DNA of 64,000 bases from Humidesulfovibrio mexicanus (GTDB lineage Bacteria > Desulfobacterota > Desulfovibrionia > Desulfovibrionales > Desulfovibrionaceae). Positions 16,170 to 23,892 of the stretch are shown one piece after another (position 1 is the first letter of the stretch; each line of letters opens with the position of its first letter). Below the pieces are notes generated by a model. It made no database searches. It was not told where the DNA came from and saw only the letters and a list, made by a program, of their open reading frames with translations. The stretch is from NCBI RefSeq assembly GCF_900188225.1, contig NZ_FZOC01000005.1, forward strand, positions 1 through 64,000, in the 5' to 3' direction. The position numbers and the translations under genes were made by a program.

Positions 16170-17734
16170 CAGGAGCCGCTCCCCGCGTCACCCACGGCGC
16201 GCGCCTTGAACGTGGCCAGCGCCAGGGCTCGCACCAGGGCGGACGGATCCATCTTTTCCAGCAGGCCGGGCAGCCCGGCCAAGAAATCCTCATAGCTCTC
16301 GCAGCGGTCGGCCAACTCCTGGACGGGATCCACCACGACGCTGGCCTGTGGCTCCCAGTCGGCCAGGGCCTCCCCGGCGAACTCCTCAAGCTCCGCCCCC
16401 ATGTCGCCGCCAGTTGTGTACCCCTCGCGGTTCGCGGCGCGGCCCTCGTCGTTATCCTGTGCCGGTGTTTGCGCCGCGCCCAGCACCTCGGCACCATCCG
16501 CAGGATCGGGGAAGCCCAGGCGGTCGCGCACCACGGAGGCCTCCACGCGCAACCCCAGCGGCACCAGCTTGGCCAGGGCTTCGGTGAGTGCCTTCACGTC
16601 CTCGGCCTCGCGCACGGGCAGCACCAGCCGCGGGTATTTGCCGGAAGGCGGCGGACCGTAGTTCAGGTCGACGAAGGGGCGCACCAGGTCGCGGTTGATG
16701 GTGGCGGCGAGCTGACGCGCATCGGCCGTCAAGATGTCCTTGCGCACCTCGTTGTGGACCTTTGCTTGACCAAGGGAGCTGCCATCGTCGCTGGTCATGG
16801 TCTGGCCCAGCACGGCCTTGCTCACCTGCCGGTCCAGCCATTCCGCCAAGTTCTGGAACAGGATCTGCCCGCCGGAGGAACCGCCCTTGCCTCCATCAAC
16901 CATCTCAATCCGCATGGTGTCCGGAATCACGGCGGCGGCGTCCGTGCCCAGGTTGGCCACGGCGGAGACCAGCGTCCGGATGTCATCCGCAGAGGCGTTC
17001 GGGCCATAGCGCCCCAGCCGCAGCGGCATGCCGAATACCTCGGCAAAGGCCAGCCAGTCCGTGAGGGTGTAGCTTTTGCACATGTGCGCCGCCGCCACCA
17101 GACGGGCCAGGCCGCCGCGCGCGGGCAGGCCGCTCTTGAGCTTGGGCATGTGGACGAGGAACTTGAACGGAGGCAAGGGCAGGCCATCCACTGCGCCCAT
17201 ATCCTCCAGGCGCAGCTCGCGGCCGGTGACCTGGTCGAAGCGGAAGAACTTGGGGTCGCGCCATTCATAGGCGGCAGGAAGCCAACGCGTGGCCTGCCGG
17301 TTCCAGATGATCTCGCACGCGGCATAGCCCTTGCCCAGCCCGTCAAGCAGGTCGGTGCACAGGTCCGGAAACTCCGTGGACTCGGCGATATGCTCACGCA
17401 CGGCGTCGGCCAGCTCCACGTCGCGCTTGTCATCCGTGGCTGCGGCCACTGTGGGCTCCAAACCGGAGCAGGCGCGCTTACGGGTGCCGAGCACGGATTG
17501 GTAATGCGGGTCGCGCTCCTCCATCTCCTCGGCCAGGGTGAGGTATGCGCGCAGATCGCCTTCGGCCGCGGCGCGCAGAATCCTGGCTAGGCGATGCGGC
17601 GTCAGCCCCTGGGCGATGGCCTCCGGATCCCAGGCGCGGCGCACGCCGGTGAGCTGCGGTGCGGCCACCTCGCTCAGCAAAGTCTGCCGTTCGATTGGGC
17701 GGCCCAGGTGATCGACAAGGGTGACTGTTTTCAT
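16169..17734 (-). CDS. Portal protein (DUF935, Mu gp29)
   Basis: A 521-residue Mu-type portal protein forming the DNA entry ring. Key segments are TPHRLARILRAAAEGDLRAY, EEMEERDPHYQSVLGTRKRA and GKGYAACEIIW with YEWRDPKFFRFD in the clip/stem region, and QTMTSDDGSSLGQAKVHNEV. AGGAG lies five bases before the ATG. It sits eight bases downstream of the large terminase gene and overlaps F, as in Mu. Confidence 0.94.
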   Translation of the reverse strand: MKTVTLVDHLGRPIERQTLLSEVAAPQLTGVRRAWDPEAIAQGLTPHRLARILRAAAEGDLRAYLTLAEEMEERDPHYQSVLGTRKRACSGLEPTVAAATDDKRDVELADAVREHIAESTEFPDLCTDLLDGLGKGYAACEIIWNRQATRWLPAAYEWRDPKFFRFDQVTGRELRLEDMGAVDGLPLPPFKFLVHMPKLKSGLPARGGLARLVAAAHMCKSYTLTDWLAFAEVFGMPLRLGRYGPNASADDIRTLVSAVANLGTDAAAVIPDTMRIEMVDGGKGGSSGGQILFQNLAEWLDRQVSKAVLGQTMTSDDGSSLGQAKVHNEVRKDILTADARQLAATINRDLVRPFVDLNYGPPPSGKYPRLVLPVREAEDVKALTEALAKLVPLGLRVEASVVRDRLGFPDPADGAEVLGAAQTPAQDNDEGRAANREGYTTGGDMGAELEEFAGEALADWEPQASVVVDPVQELADRCESYEDFLAGLPGLLEKMDPSALVRALALATFKARAVGDAGSGS

Positions 17735-17742
17735 GGGTGCTC

Positions 17743-19110
17743 CTACAGGCTGCCGCGCCGGAAACCGGCAGTGATGCGGACGTTGCGGTCATGGGACTCG
17801 TCGTCCCGCTCATGGCTCGAAGTGGGGTTGCGGGGCACGCGGATGGAGCCGAAACGCTCCTGCTCCTGTGAGGCCGCGTTCACGGCCAGGAAACAGGCCC
17901 AAGCCCGGTCGGCGTGTCCCTCGGCATCGCTCTCCGCCACAAAGCGCGGGCTGCCCGTGGGGCCGACCACCCGCTGGAGCTTGTGCAGGTCCGCCCGTAC
18001 CTCTTTGTCGCCCAGGGGAATGCGGATGCGTTTGTCCTCGAAGGTTTCCTTGCCTGCCGTGGCCAGGGTGAGCTTGTTCGGGCCGGTGAACAGCACGCCC
18101 TCCACGCGCAAGCTGCCGTGCCGTGCCTTGGCGTCCTCCACGGGCTTTTCGCCCATGCCTGTCTGGTCCATGCCGCAACGAACGACGCGGTAACGCTCGA
18201 ACACGGCGTCGAGCAGGCGGTCCTGCTCGGCAAAGGGGATGCGCCGCCGGGCGATGATCTCCCGCGTCCAGAGCACGTCGCCCACGGCCTCCAGAACCCA
18301 GATGACGAACAGGTCGCGCCGCGCGCCGATGTCCACCCCCACAAAGCACGGCCCGCCCGCGTAGCCCTCCGGCTGTCCGGCGCGGTCATGCTCGCAGGTG
18401 TTGATCAGCTCGTAGGACAGCCAAGCCGAGGACTCGTCGAGCCATTGCAGCTCGAACTCCTGCAGCCAGGCGTCTTCGTCGCCGCAGCCCTCGCGCAGCT
18501 CGGCTATGTTGCGCTCCAGGCCTTCGGCAACGGCCTGGTGGATGTCCACGATGTGGCGGCTCCAGCGGTCGTTCTTGCCCGTGACCAGGTCGTAGAATTT
18601 GTTGCCCTTGCCGTTTGGCGTGCTGACCACGCGCAGCTTGAGACCGGGCTTGGAGATGACCGGGAAGAGCGCCTTCCAGATGGCGCGGGAATCCTTGTGG
18701 AAGGCGAATTCGTCGAGCAGCACGTTGGCCGAAAAGCCGCGCGCCGTGTCCGGATTGGCCGGCAGGGCGGTGACGCGGGAGCCGTGGCGCATGATGACCT
18801 CAAGGGCCTTGATGCTGGAGCCGTCCTCGTAGCGATAGCCGGAGTCGCCCTCCACGGCCTCGAAGGCCGCGCCCATGGCCCGCAAATGCAGCTTGAGCCC
18901 TTCGTCCATGGCCTCCTTGGCCTGGCGTTCCCCGCGCGAAAGGATGACCCAGCGCGTGCGCGTGCCGGCCACGTCGTGGGCCAGGATGTCCTCGGCGATC
19001 TCCAGGGTGTTGGTGAACGTCTTGCCCGTCTGGCGGGCGAACATGCCCACCTTGAAGCGCGCGGGATCGTCGATCCAGCGGCGCTGGAACGGGTACAGGA
19101 TACCGCTCAT
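17743..19110 (-). CDS. Terminase large subunit (Mu gp28)
   Basis: A 455-residue packaging motor and nuclease. The Walker A-type RQTGKT is at 26-31 and Walker B VLLDE at about 130-134. The RNase-H-like nuclease domain begins with FVGVDIGARRD (Asp at about 260) and continues CGMDQTGMGEKPVEDA. In transposable phages it packages integrated copies headful, with host DNA at the ends. The start overlaps the small-subunit stop (ATGA). Confidence 0.95.
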   Translation of the reverse strand: MSGILYPFQRRWIDDPARFKVGMFARQTGKTFTNTLEIAEDILAHDVAGTRTRWVILSRGERQAKEAMDEGLKLHLRAMGAAFEAVEGDSGYRYEDGSSIKALEVIMRHGSRVTALPANPDTARGFSANVLLDEFAFHKDSRAIWKALFPVISKPGLKLRVVSTPNGKGNKFYDLVTGKNDRWSRHIVDIHQAVAEGLERNIAELREGCGDEDAWLQEFELQWLDESSAWLSYELINTCEHDRAGQPEGYAGGPCFVGVDIGARRDLFVIWVLEAVGDVLWTREIIARRRIPFAEQDRLLDAVFERYRVVRCGMDQTGMGEKPVEDAKARHGSLRVEGVLFTGPNKLTLATAGKETFEDKRIRIPLGDKEVRADLHKLQRVVGPTGSPRFVAESDAEGHADRAWACFLAVNAASQEQERFGSIRVPRNPTSSHERDDESHDRNVRITAGFRRGSL

Positions 19111-19685
19111 GCTTCGCCCCGATAGATGGCCCGGACGCGCTCCAGCACCTGCTCCGGCGTGAGGGCGGCGTCGCGCTTGGCCTCGCCCGTGGCCGCATCA
19201 ACGGCCTTGTCCAGCTTGGCCTCGGCGTCCTTGCGGGCCTGCTCGCGGATCTTGCCGATCAGCTCGGCGTCGGCCTTGCTGGCGCGCGAAAGATGGTCGA
19301 GCGCCTTGCCCAGCAGCATGGCGCCCTGAGGGTCCAGGGCGACGGACTTGGCATCCTCTCCCCCTTCGCCGTCCTCGTTGATCTTGAGCAGCAAGTCGAG
19401 GATCGCGCCGTGCATCAGCTCCACGTTGAGCCGCGTGGTCTTGGACTCCGGGGCCGCTCCCAGCTTGGTGATGAGCGCCTCGGCCACTTCGCGCGAACGG
19501 CGCAGCTTCTCGCCCACCTTGTCCAGGTGCTGCTTGTAGCGGCCCAGGGCCGAGCGGGAGACCTCCGCGCCCAGCTGGCGCAGATGCTCGGTGATCTCCG
19601 TGAGGGTGCGGCCCTGCTCAAGGAGCGCGCCGATCTGCTCGCGCAGCTCCGGCGGCAGGCGCTTGACTGTGGACTTGCGCGGCAT
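19107..19685 (-). CDS. Terminase small subunit (DUF3486, Mu gp27)
   Basis: A 192-residue DNA-recognition subunit of the terminase. The N-terminal PRKSTVKRLPPELREQIGAL with LTEITEHLRQLGAEVSRSAL forms the HTH, followed by a helical oligomerisation region and a charged Lys/Ala-rich C-terminus (EAKLDKAVDAATGEAKRDA). It overlaps the large subunit by four bases and lies three bases downstream of the gp26-like gene. Confidence 0.92.
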   Translation of the reverse strand: MPRKSTVKRLPPELREQIGALLEQGRTLTEITEHLRQLGAEVSRSALGRYKQHLDKVGEKLRRSREVAEALITKLGAAPESKTTRLNVELMHGAILDLLLKINEDGEGGEDAKSVALDPQGAMLLGKALDHLSRASKADAELIGKIREQARKDAEAKLDKAVDAATGEAKRDAALTPEQVLERVRAIYRGEA

Positions 19686-19688
19686 GGC

Positions 19689-19988
19689 CTACGCCTCCGG
19701 CTCTGGGCGTTTGACGCCGGGCACAGTGGCGCGACCGGCGGCCACGTCCAGGCCGCGCGCGGTGAGCGTGGCCACGGTGATGCCGGAGCTCCGGCCAATG
19801 GTCAGCAGACCAAGCTCGGCCAGCCAGGCCAGGTCGCCCTCCAGCTTGTCCATGGCCACAGTGTGGCCCATGGCCTCCAAGGCCGGGCGCAGCACGTAGG
19901 CGTTGGCGCGGTAGCCGGGGTCTTCGGTCAGCACGCGCAGAATGACCAGGCGGCGGTCCTCGTTCAACAGGCGTTCAAAGCTGTTCAC
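19689..19988 (-). CDS. Mu gp26-like winged-helix protein
   Basis: A 99-residue protein with a winged-helix look: DRRLVILRVLTEDPGYRANA, then LRPALEAMGHTVAMDKLEGD and LAELGLLTIGR. Genes of this type lie between gp25 and the small terminase in Mu-like phages. It may bind DNA, but its role is unknown to me. It is separated by one base from the gp25-like gene. Confidence 0.82.
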   Translation of the reverse strand: MNSFERLLNEDRRLVILRVLTEDPGYRANAYVLRPALEAMGHTVAMDKLEGDLAWLAELGLLTIGRSSGITVATLTARGLDVAAGRATVPGVKRPEPEA

Positions 19989-19989
19989 G

Positions 19990-20376
19990 CTACCTCCTCA
20001 AATGGTGTTCCATGAGCAGGGACACCTGCCTCGACATGGCGTGCTGCTGATCCTTGAGCCCCTGGATCATCGCGGTCAGAGCCTTGATCTCCCCGCGCAA
20101 GGTCTCGTCGGCCTTGTCCACCTCGGCCAACTTGTCTTTGGGCGCGGCCTGGGACACGGCCTGGTGCAGCTCACCGCTGCTGGCCTCCTGTTTGCCGAGC
20201 CGCTCGTCGACCTGTTTGCGGCAGACCTTGCGGCAGTCCTCGCATTCCTCGCGGGTCATGAACTTGCGCACGAGCATCCACAGGACGATGGTGCCCACGC
20301 ACTGCACCACGGCCCCAAGCATGGAGAACACTTGCAGCCAAGGCCCGAGGGCGTTGCCGATGTCGGCGATGTTCAC
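19990..20376 (-). CDS. DUF2730 membrane-anchored coiled-coil protein (Mu gp25)
   Basis: A 128-residue protein with one membrane segment at about 12-36 (PWLQVFSMLGAVVQCVGTIV), a Cys-containing CEDCRKVCRKQ motif at about 45-55, and a C-terminal coiled coil (about 70-120). It matches the DUF2730 family found after the lysis genes in Mu-like phages. Its start overlaps the Rz-like stop. The function is unknown. A membrane-associated role in lysis or head assembly is only positional inference. Confidence 0.82.
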   Translation of the reverse strand: MNIADIGNALGPWLQVFSMLGAVVQCVGTIVLWMLVRKFMTREECEDCRKVCRKQVDERLGKQEASSGELHQAVSQAAPKDKLAEVDKADETLRGEIKALTAMIQGLKDQQHAMSRQVSLLMEHHLRR

Positions 20377-21014
20377 GGGCGGGCCTCCTGGTCATCAGTG
20401 GTTCTTGGCAGCCCCAGCGCCCACTCGCGCAGGGCCAGGTACTTGGCCGTGGTGTCGCGGCAGATGCGGGCGTTGTCGCGGTTGACGGCTAGCACATCCT
20501 CCGGCGTCACTCCGCCTTGTTGAAACTCCCCGGCTTGAGCGGCCGGTAGGCTTCCGGCTTCTCCGTCAGGGCCGGGGGCGGAGGCGGCACCGGCTGGATC
20601 ACCGTGGCCGAAGCCCCAGGCTTCGTTGTACAGCCCCACCCACTCATGGCCAAAAGTGCAGCGGCCATCAGCAACAGCAACAGATTGCGACGCATGGGCT
20701 ATCCTTTGGTTTGTGATTGCGCGGCCCTGGGCCGCAATGGTTGCGCGGGCCGTGGCCAGGTCTTCGGCCAACTGATCGCGGCGGATGATCTCGGCATCCA
20801 CGATGCGCCGGGCCGTGTCGCTGGCCAGGCGGTTGGCATCCGCTTGCGTCTGGCGCAGCTCGGCCAAAGCCTTGTCGCCCCCGGCCTTTGCCGTGGCGTG
20901 GCCGTAGCGGTAGCCGCCCCAGGCGCAGGCCAGGCAGAGCAGCAGCACGGCGAGCGCGCCGCCAAGGCCCAGGGCCAGCTTGACGGCGGGTTTGGTGAGG
21001 TCGAGGGGGATCAT
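20373..21014 (-). CDS. Rz-like inner-membrane spanin
   Basis: A 213-residue i-spanin candidate. It has an N-terminal membrane segment (about 10-32, LALGLGGALAVLLLCLACAW) followed by a long helical periplasmic domain with Ala/Arg/Gln-rich coiled-coil sequence (about 45-110). The start at 21014 overlaps the transglycosylase stop as ATGA and has GAGG at seven bases. A lipoprotein gene is nested in its 3' half in another frame, the classic Rz/Rz1 arrangement. Together they would fuse inner and outer membranes at lysis. Confidence 0.85.
   Translation of the reverse strand: MIPLDLTKPAVKLALGLGGALAVLLLCLACAWGGYRYGHATAKAGGDKALAELRQTQADANRLASDTARRIVDAEIIRRDQLAEDLATARATIAAQGRAITNQRIAHASQSVAVADGRCTFGHEWVGLYNEAWGFGHGDPAGAASAPGPDGEAGSLPAAQAGEFQQGGVTPEDVLAVNRDNARICRDTTAKYLALREWALGLPRTTDDQEARP
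20507..20695 (-). CDS. Rz1-like outer-membrane spanin lipoprotein nested in Rz
   Basis: A 62-residue proline-rich lipoprotein wholly inside the Rz-like gene in a different frame. It has a signal sequence (MRRNLLLLLMAAALLAMSGW), a cysteine at 22 preceded by GWG (a weak lipobox), then PVPPPPPALTEKP. Size, Pro content and nesting fit Rz1. The lipobox is less canonical than usual (tryptophan at -2), so lipidation is likely but not certain. Confidence 0.82.
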   Translation of the reverse strand: MRRNLLLLLMAAALLAMSGWGCTTKPGASATVIQPVPPPPPALTEKPEAYRPLKPGSFNKAE

Positions 21015-21685
21015 TGTGCGACCTCGCAGAGTATGCCCGGCCCCCACACTAGGTACCTGGATTGACGCCGGAGCAGGATTTGTCTGGGATAGTCCGTATT
21101 TTCGCGCTTCGCGGCGATGGACCGCCCGGCGTTGACGCTGGCGACGTGCTCCCAGCGGCCGGAGTCCAGGCCCTTACGCTTGGCCAGCGCCTGGTCACGC
21201 TGCACCCAGCCGAGGCCGCCGTTGTAAGCGGCCAGGGCCATGGCCCAGGCATCACACGGGGTGGCGGCGCGGATGCGCTTGAGCTGCGCCAGGTCGTAGG
21301 CCACCAGGGCGCGGATGGCCCAGCCGGGGTTGAAGGGTTCCGCCGGGCCGAGGTCCGGGCGGTTGCGGCCCATGTCCGCCGCCGTGGATGGCATAAACTG
21401 TCCCAGGCCACGCGCGCCCACAGGCGAGACGGCTTGCCGGTTCCACCCGGACTCCTGTTCGATTTGAGCCGCGAACACGGCCACCGGGGCGGCAAGGCCC
21501 GCCTCCGCGCGCGCGGCGCGGATGATCTGGCCGCGGTACTTGAGGGCGGCTGCGGGGATGCGCTCGGCGGCATGGGCGCGGGCCTGCAGGGAAAACACCA
21601 CAAGGAGGACCACGCAGCCCCCCCATAACGAGATAAGGACCAACTGCAGCAGCTTGAGGTAGGGGTCGGTATCGTACTCGTCCAT
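21011..21685 (-). CDS. Membrane-anchored lytic transglycosylase (phage endolysin)
   Basis: A 224-residue SLT-type muramidase. After a hydrophobic N-terminal segment (about 11-34), the catalytic domain shows QIEQESGW (Glu 78, Ser 79), GARGLGQFMPSTA and MALAAYNGG, all signature elements. The uncleaved-looking N-terminal helix suggests a signal-anchor-release type endolysin. An in-frame GTG twelve bases upstream is open, but the ATG at 21685 is closer to the GGGGGGAG purine tract. It sits between the holin candidate and the spanins. Confidence 0.9.
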   Translation of the reverse strand: MDEYDTDPYLKLLQLVLISLWGGCVVLLVVFSLQARAHAAERIPAAALKYRGQIIRAARAEAGLAAPVAVFAAQIEQESGWNRQAVSPVGARGLGQFMPSTAADMGRNRPDLGPAEPFNPGWAIRALVAYDLAQLKRIRAATPCDAWAMALAAYNGGLGWVQRDQALAKRKGLDSGRWEHVASVNAGRSIAAKRENTDYPRQILLRRQSRYLVWGPGILCEVAQ

Positions 21686-21697
21686 TTCTCCCCCCAC

Positions 21698-22069
21698 CTA
21701 CAGCGCCAGGGCCACGGCCAACATGCAGGCGCAGATGATGGCCGCGCGACGCGCGCACGCAATCAGGAATGGCAACTCACAGCCGAGGGCGAAACCGTAG
21801 TCCGGCTTGTCATCCTCGAAATTGTCCACGTTGCGCCAGTCGACGCGGAGGTATCCGCTGGGCTTGGCGTAGGGGAAGGCTGCAACGTCGAGGAGGTAGC
21901 CCAGGCAGCCGCCAGCGGCCACGCCGCCGAGCTTGTACATGAGGACCGGGGCTTGGTGCGGCGCCATGGCCGCCACAATCAGCAAAAGCGCGGTGGCCAA
22001 CAGGTTGGGCAGGGTCATGCGCGGGGACTTGCGGCGCAGCCAAGCGGACAGGGACTTGAGCGTGTTCAT
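21698..22069 (-). CDS. Candidate holin (three membrane segments)
   Basis: A 123-residue membrane protein, first gene of the lysis cassette. Hydrophobic segments lie at about 21-36, 43-62 and 100-121. The loop between the last two carries YLRVDWRNVDNFEDDKPDYG, a sequence I associate with Mu-type phage holin-like proteins. The ATG at 22069 has GGAGG at six bases. A longer reading from 22171 lacks a ribosome site and is arginine- and proline-rich. Holin function is inferred from topology and position. Confidence 0.72.
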   Translation of the reverse strand: MNTLKSLSAWLRRKSPRMTLPNLLATALLLIVAAMAPHQAPVLMYKLGGVAAGGCLGYLLDVAAFPYAKPSGYLRVDWRNVDNFEDDKPDYGFALGCELPFLIACARRAAIICACMLAVALAL

Positions 22070-22174
22070 TTTGCCTCCGCGTTCGCCTCTCCCCTTTGCC
22101 CCGCCACCGGCCGGGACCATCCAGACCGGCGGCGGAGCGCGACAAGGAGAAGCGTCAATCGCGCGGTTCACGCG

Positions 22175-22235
22175 CGTGCGAAGGCCACACTAGGCGGGTG
22201 GCGAGGCCGGGTCTTGTAACCGGCGTTACTATCGG
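22175..22235 (-). promoter_or_regulatory. Predicted late promoter of the lysis/packaging operon with activator dyad
   Basis: The second copy of ggtcttgtaaccggcgttac (22210-22229), with dyad GTAAC-CGGC-GTTAC at 22216-22229 and CCTCCCGCC upstream in the leftward sense. A -10-like CCTAGTGT lies about 24 bases downstream. The leader before the holin would be roughly 110 bases. Both late operons would thus be switched on together, presumably by the Mor homologue at 33584-33964. Confidence 0.68.
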
Positions 22236-22264
22236 CGGGAGGGGCCGGAGGCTAGAAACGGCAA

Positions 22265-22285
22265 GGGCCGCCCAAAGGGCGGCCC
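22265..22285 (-). terminator. Hairpin separating the cargo genes from the late promoter
   Basis: GGGCCGCCC-AAA-GGGCGGCCC is a perfect 9-bp stem with a three-base loop. It lies just past the stop of the nuclease gene and upstream of the late promoter. Only a weak T-rich stretch follows, so it is terminator-like rather than canonical. Confidence 0.55.
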
Positions 22286-22299
22286 GGAGAGAGGAGACA

Positions 22300-22842
22300 T
22301 TAGTTAGATGGCTGCAACCATGGTTTGGAGTGCTTCTTGTGTTTGCGCCATGACGAAAGATACTTCCGGGCCAACTCAGGGGACTCGACAATTAAAAGAT
22401 TTTCGGCGTTTCGAGTCTCCGCAGACTTGGTGAAGTTGTAGCTTCCCGTAATTACGATCCTGCGGTCCAGCACCATAACTTTGTTGTGGGCAATGGCGTG
22501 TCGGCTATCAATATAAACCGGGATTCCCGCCTCGGCGAGGGCTCCGGCCTTTGTGCCACGTGCCTTGCGCTGGCTTCTGTCCAAGATGGCCTCAACATGG
22601 ACACCACGATCGGCAGCGGCCAAAAGGGCAGAGGCTATCTCCGGGGAAGTGAACCCATACGCCTGCACGAAGATGGATTTGCGTGCCTGCTCGATATGCC
22701 GGAGCAAGGCTTGCTGCGCCCCGCCACGCGGGCTAAAATAGACTTCCGCCGAAGTGTCGTGAAATACAACCTCGGCGGCTAACGCCTGTGAGGGCAACCA
22801 AACCACGAGGAACAGAGTAAATAGACGAGTGGAGAAGGGCAC
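22300..22842 (-). CDS. Secreted phospholipase D-family nuclease (Nuc-like), prophage cargo
   Basis: A 180-residue protein with a signal peptide (about 1-22, ending ALA) and a single PLD domain. The HKD motif reads HNKVMVLD followed by ITGSYNFTKSAETRNAEN, which matches the small Nuc-type endonucleases that act as dimers with one HKD each. Export would place it in the periplasm. It lies leftward between the late promoter and the repressor, outside the core phage modules. Its base composition is visibly lower in GC than the flanking genes, suggesting separate acquisition. It may degrade incoming DNA or nucleic acid outside the cytoplasm. Confidence 0.88.
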   Translation of the reverse strand: MPFSTRLFTLFLVVWLPSQALAAEVVFHDTSAEVYFSPRGGAQQALLRHIEQARKSIFVQAYGFTSPEIASALLAAADRGVHVEAILDRSQRKARGTKAGALAEAGIPVYIDSRHAIAHNKVMVLDRRIVITGSYNFTKSAETRNAENLLIVESPELARKYLSSWRKHKKHSKPWLQPSN

Positions 22843-22926
22843 GGCATCACTCCGGTGCGGCTAACATATCCACCACGGGATGACCTAAGCGGCCAGCGCG
22901 GGGAAGATGGTGGTGGGATGAGGCGG

Positions 22927-23406
22927 CTAGTCTCGGATATCGACGATGAAATCCTGGTCGGCTAGGGCTGCTGGCCGATCAAAGAACAAAGACTGGCAAG
23001 GTTCTTTGGGCACGATCAGGGCTGTGCCGTCCGCGTCGATGCCAATCCGACAGACATGCCCGTGCGCCCTATACTTCCCAGGCACCAACTGGTTCTCGTC
23101 TTTTACCTGGAATACCAGCCACGTCACCTGAGGCCAATCTGGCAGGTGCGTCCCGGCTCCAACGTGATACGGTCGGTCCGGCTCCACCTGCTGGAATTCC
23201 AGCGCTGACCAATACTTCACCAGCCCTGGGCAGTGCGCCTCTATCTTCGGTAGCACCCGGCGCAGTAGCTCGACAGTGTGCGGTGGCGTGTCTGACGGCA
23301 GGGTCATCGTCAGATTTTTTTGCTCTTTTTCATCAACGCCACAACCAGATACCCCACAAAATACTAGTAGAAGAACCAGGGCAGAAACAGCTTGCACACC
23401 CTTCAC
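22927..23406 (-). CDS. Hypothetical lipoprotein, prophage cargo
   Basis: A 159-residue predicted lipoprotein: signal sequence MKGVQAVSALVLLLVFCGVS and lipobox VSGC (Cys at 22). The mature part has no family I recognise. It contains VTWLVFQVKDENQLVPGKYR and a GHVCRIGIDADG segment with two further cysteines. It lies between the nuclease and repressor genes on the same strand, so it could be expressed in the lysogen. A role in superinfection exclusion is speculative. Confidence 0.72.
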   Translation of the reverse strand: MKGVQAVSALVLLLVFCGVSGCGVDEKEQKNLTMTLPSDTPPHTVELLRRVLPKIEAHCPGLVKYWSALEFQQVEPDRPYHVGAGTHLPDWPQVTWLVFQVKDENQLVPGKYRAHGHVCRIGIDADGTALIVPKEPCQSLFFDRPAALADQDFIVDIRD

Positions 23407-23426
23407 GCCCTCCCTCCTCCAGCTAC

Positions 23427-23789
23427 TCAGCCAACTTTTTTCTTCCCGGCGCTGGATTGCGCCAACAAAGCACCCATCGTTTCCAAGTTCCGTTGCGCGT
23501 CGTCCGGGCAGTGCCGGTAGTTGTCAAGCAGCGCCGCCTCGCGGGGGGTGAGCTTGATCGACGGCAAGTCCCCATCCCCAAGGAGCAGCCAACTGCCGTC
23601 AACCCCGAATTCAGCAACAATCGTTTTTAAAAAATCAGCGTCCGGCTGCCGCTCCCCCTTCTCGTAGCGGATCAAAGTCATTCGGCTTACCCCCAGGAGG
23701 ACGGCAAAATCCTCCTGCCGCATCTCCCCACGGATAAACGCAATGCGACCGCCAATGGTGTCGAGAGAGAGAATCTTTTTTTGAATCAT
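23427..23789 (-). CDS. HTH repressor of the prophage (CI-like)
   Basis: A 120-residue XRE-type regulator. The HTH occupies about 10-60 (IRGEMRQEDFAVLLGVSRMT, then YEKGERQPDADFLKTIV), followed by VDGSWLLLGDGDLP and a short helical tail. No peptidase domain is present, so it is not a RecA-cleaved repressor. It is divergent from the early genes, as expected for a lysogeny repressor. Starts at 23795 or 23789 are possible; both have weak ribosome sites, and the upstream frame lies in the operator region. It probably binds the palindrome at 23812-23827. Confidence 0.82.
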   Translation of the reverse strand: MIQKKILSLDTIGGRIAFIRGEMRQEDFAVLLGVSRMTLIRYEKGERQPDADFLKTIVAEFGVDGSWLLLGDGDLPSIKLTPREAALLDNYRHCPDDAQRNLETMGALLAQSSAGKKKVG

Positions 23790-23803
23790 ACCCATTCGAG
23801 AGC

Positions 23804-23832
23804 TTGACAAAGTAACCATTTGGGTACATCGT
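23804..23832 (+). promoter_or_regulatory. Early promoter with overlapping operator
   Basis: A consensus TTGACA (23804-23809) is followed by a -10-like TACATC (23825-23830, short spacer) or CATCGT (23827-23832). The spacer holds the imperfect palindrome GTAACCATTTGGGTAC (23812-23827, 12 of 16 symmetric). An ATACCCATT on the repressor side forms an inverted copy of its right half. This is where the repressor, the Ner-like protein, or both would act. Confidence 0.6.
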
Positions 23833-23892
23833 CTGACCAACACACATTCGGCACACGCCCACACACTTACTAGCCACAAAGGGAATTACCGT

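Noticed and set aside
22300-22842. Naming the PLD nuclease as a defence gene
   Set aside because: The domain and signal peptide are clear, but nothing in the sequence shows antiphage action. It was kept as a hypothesis only.
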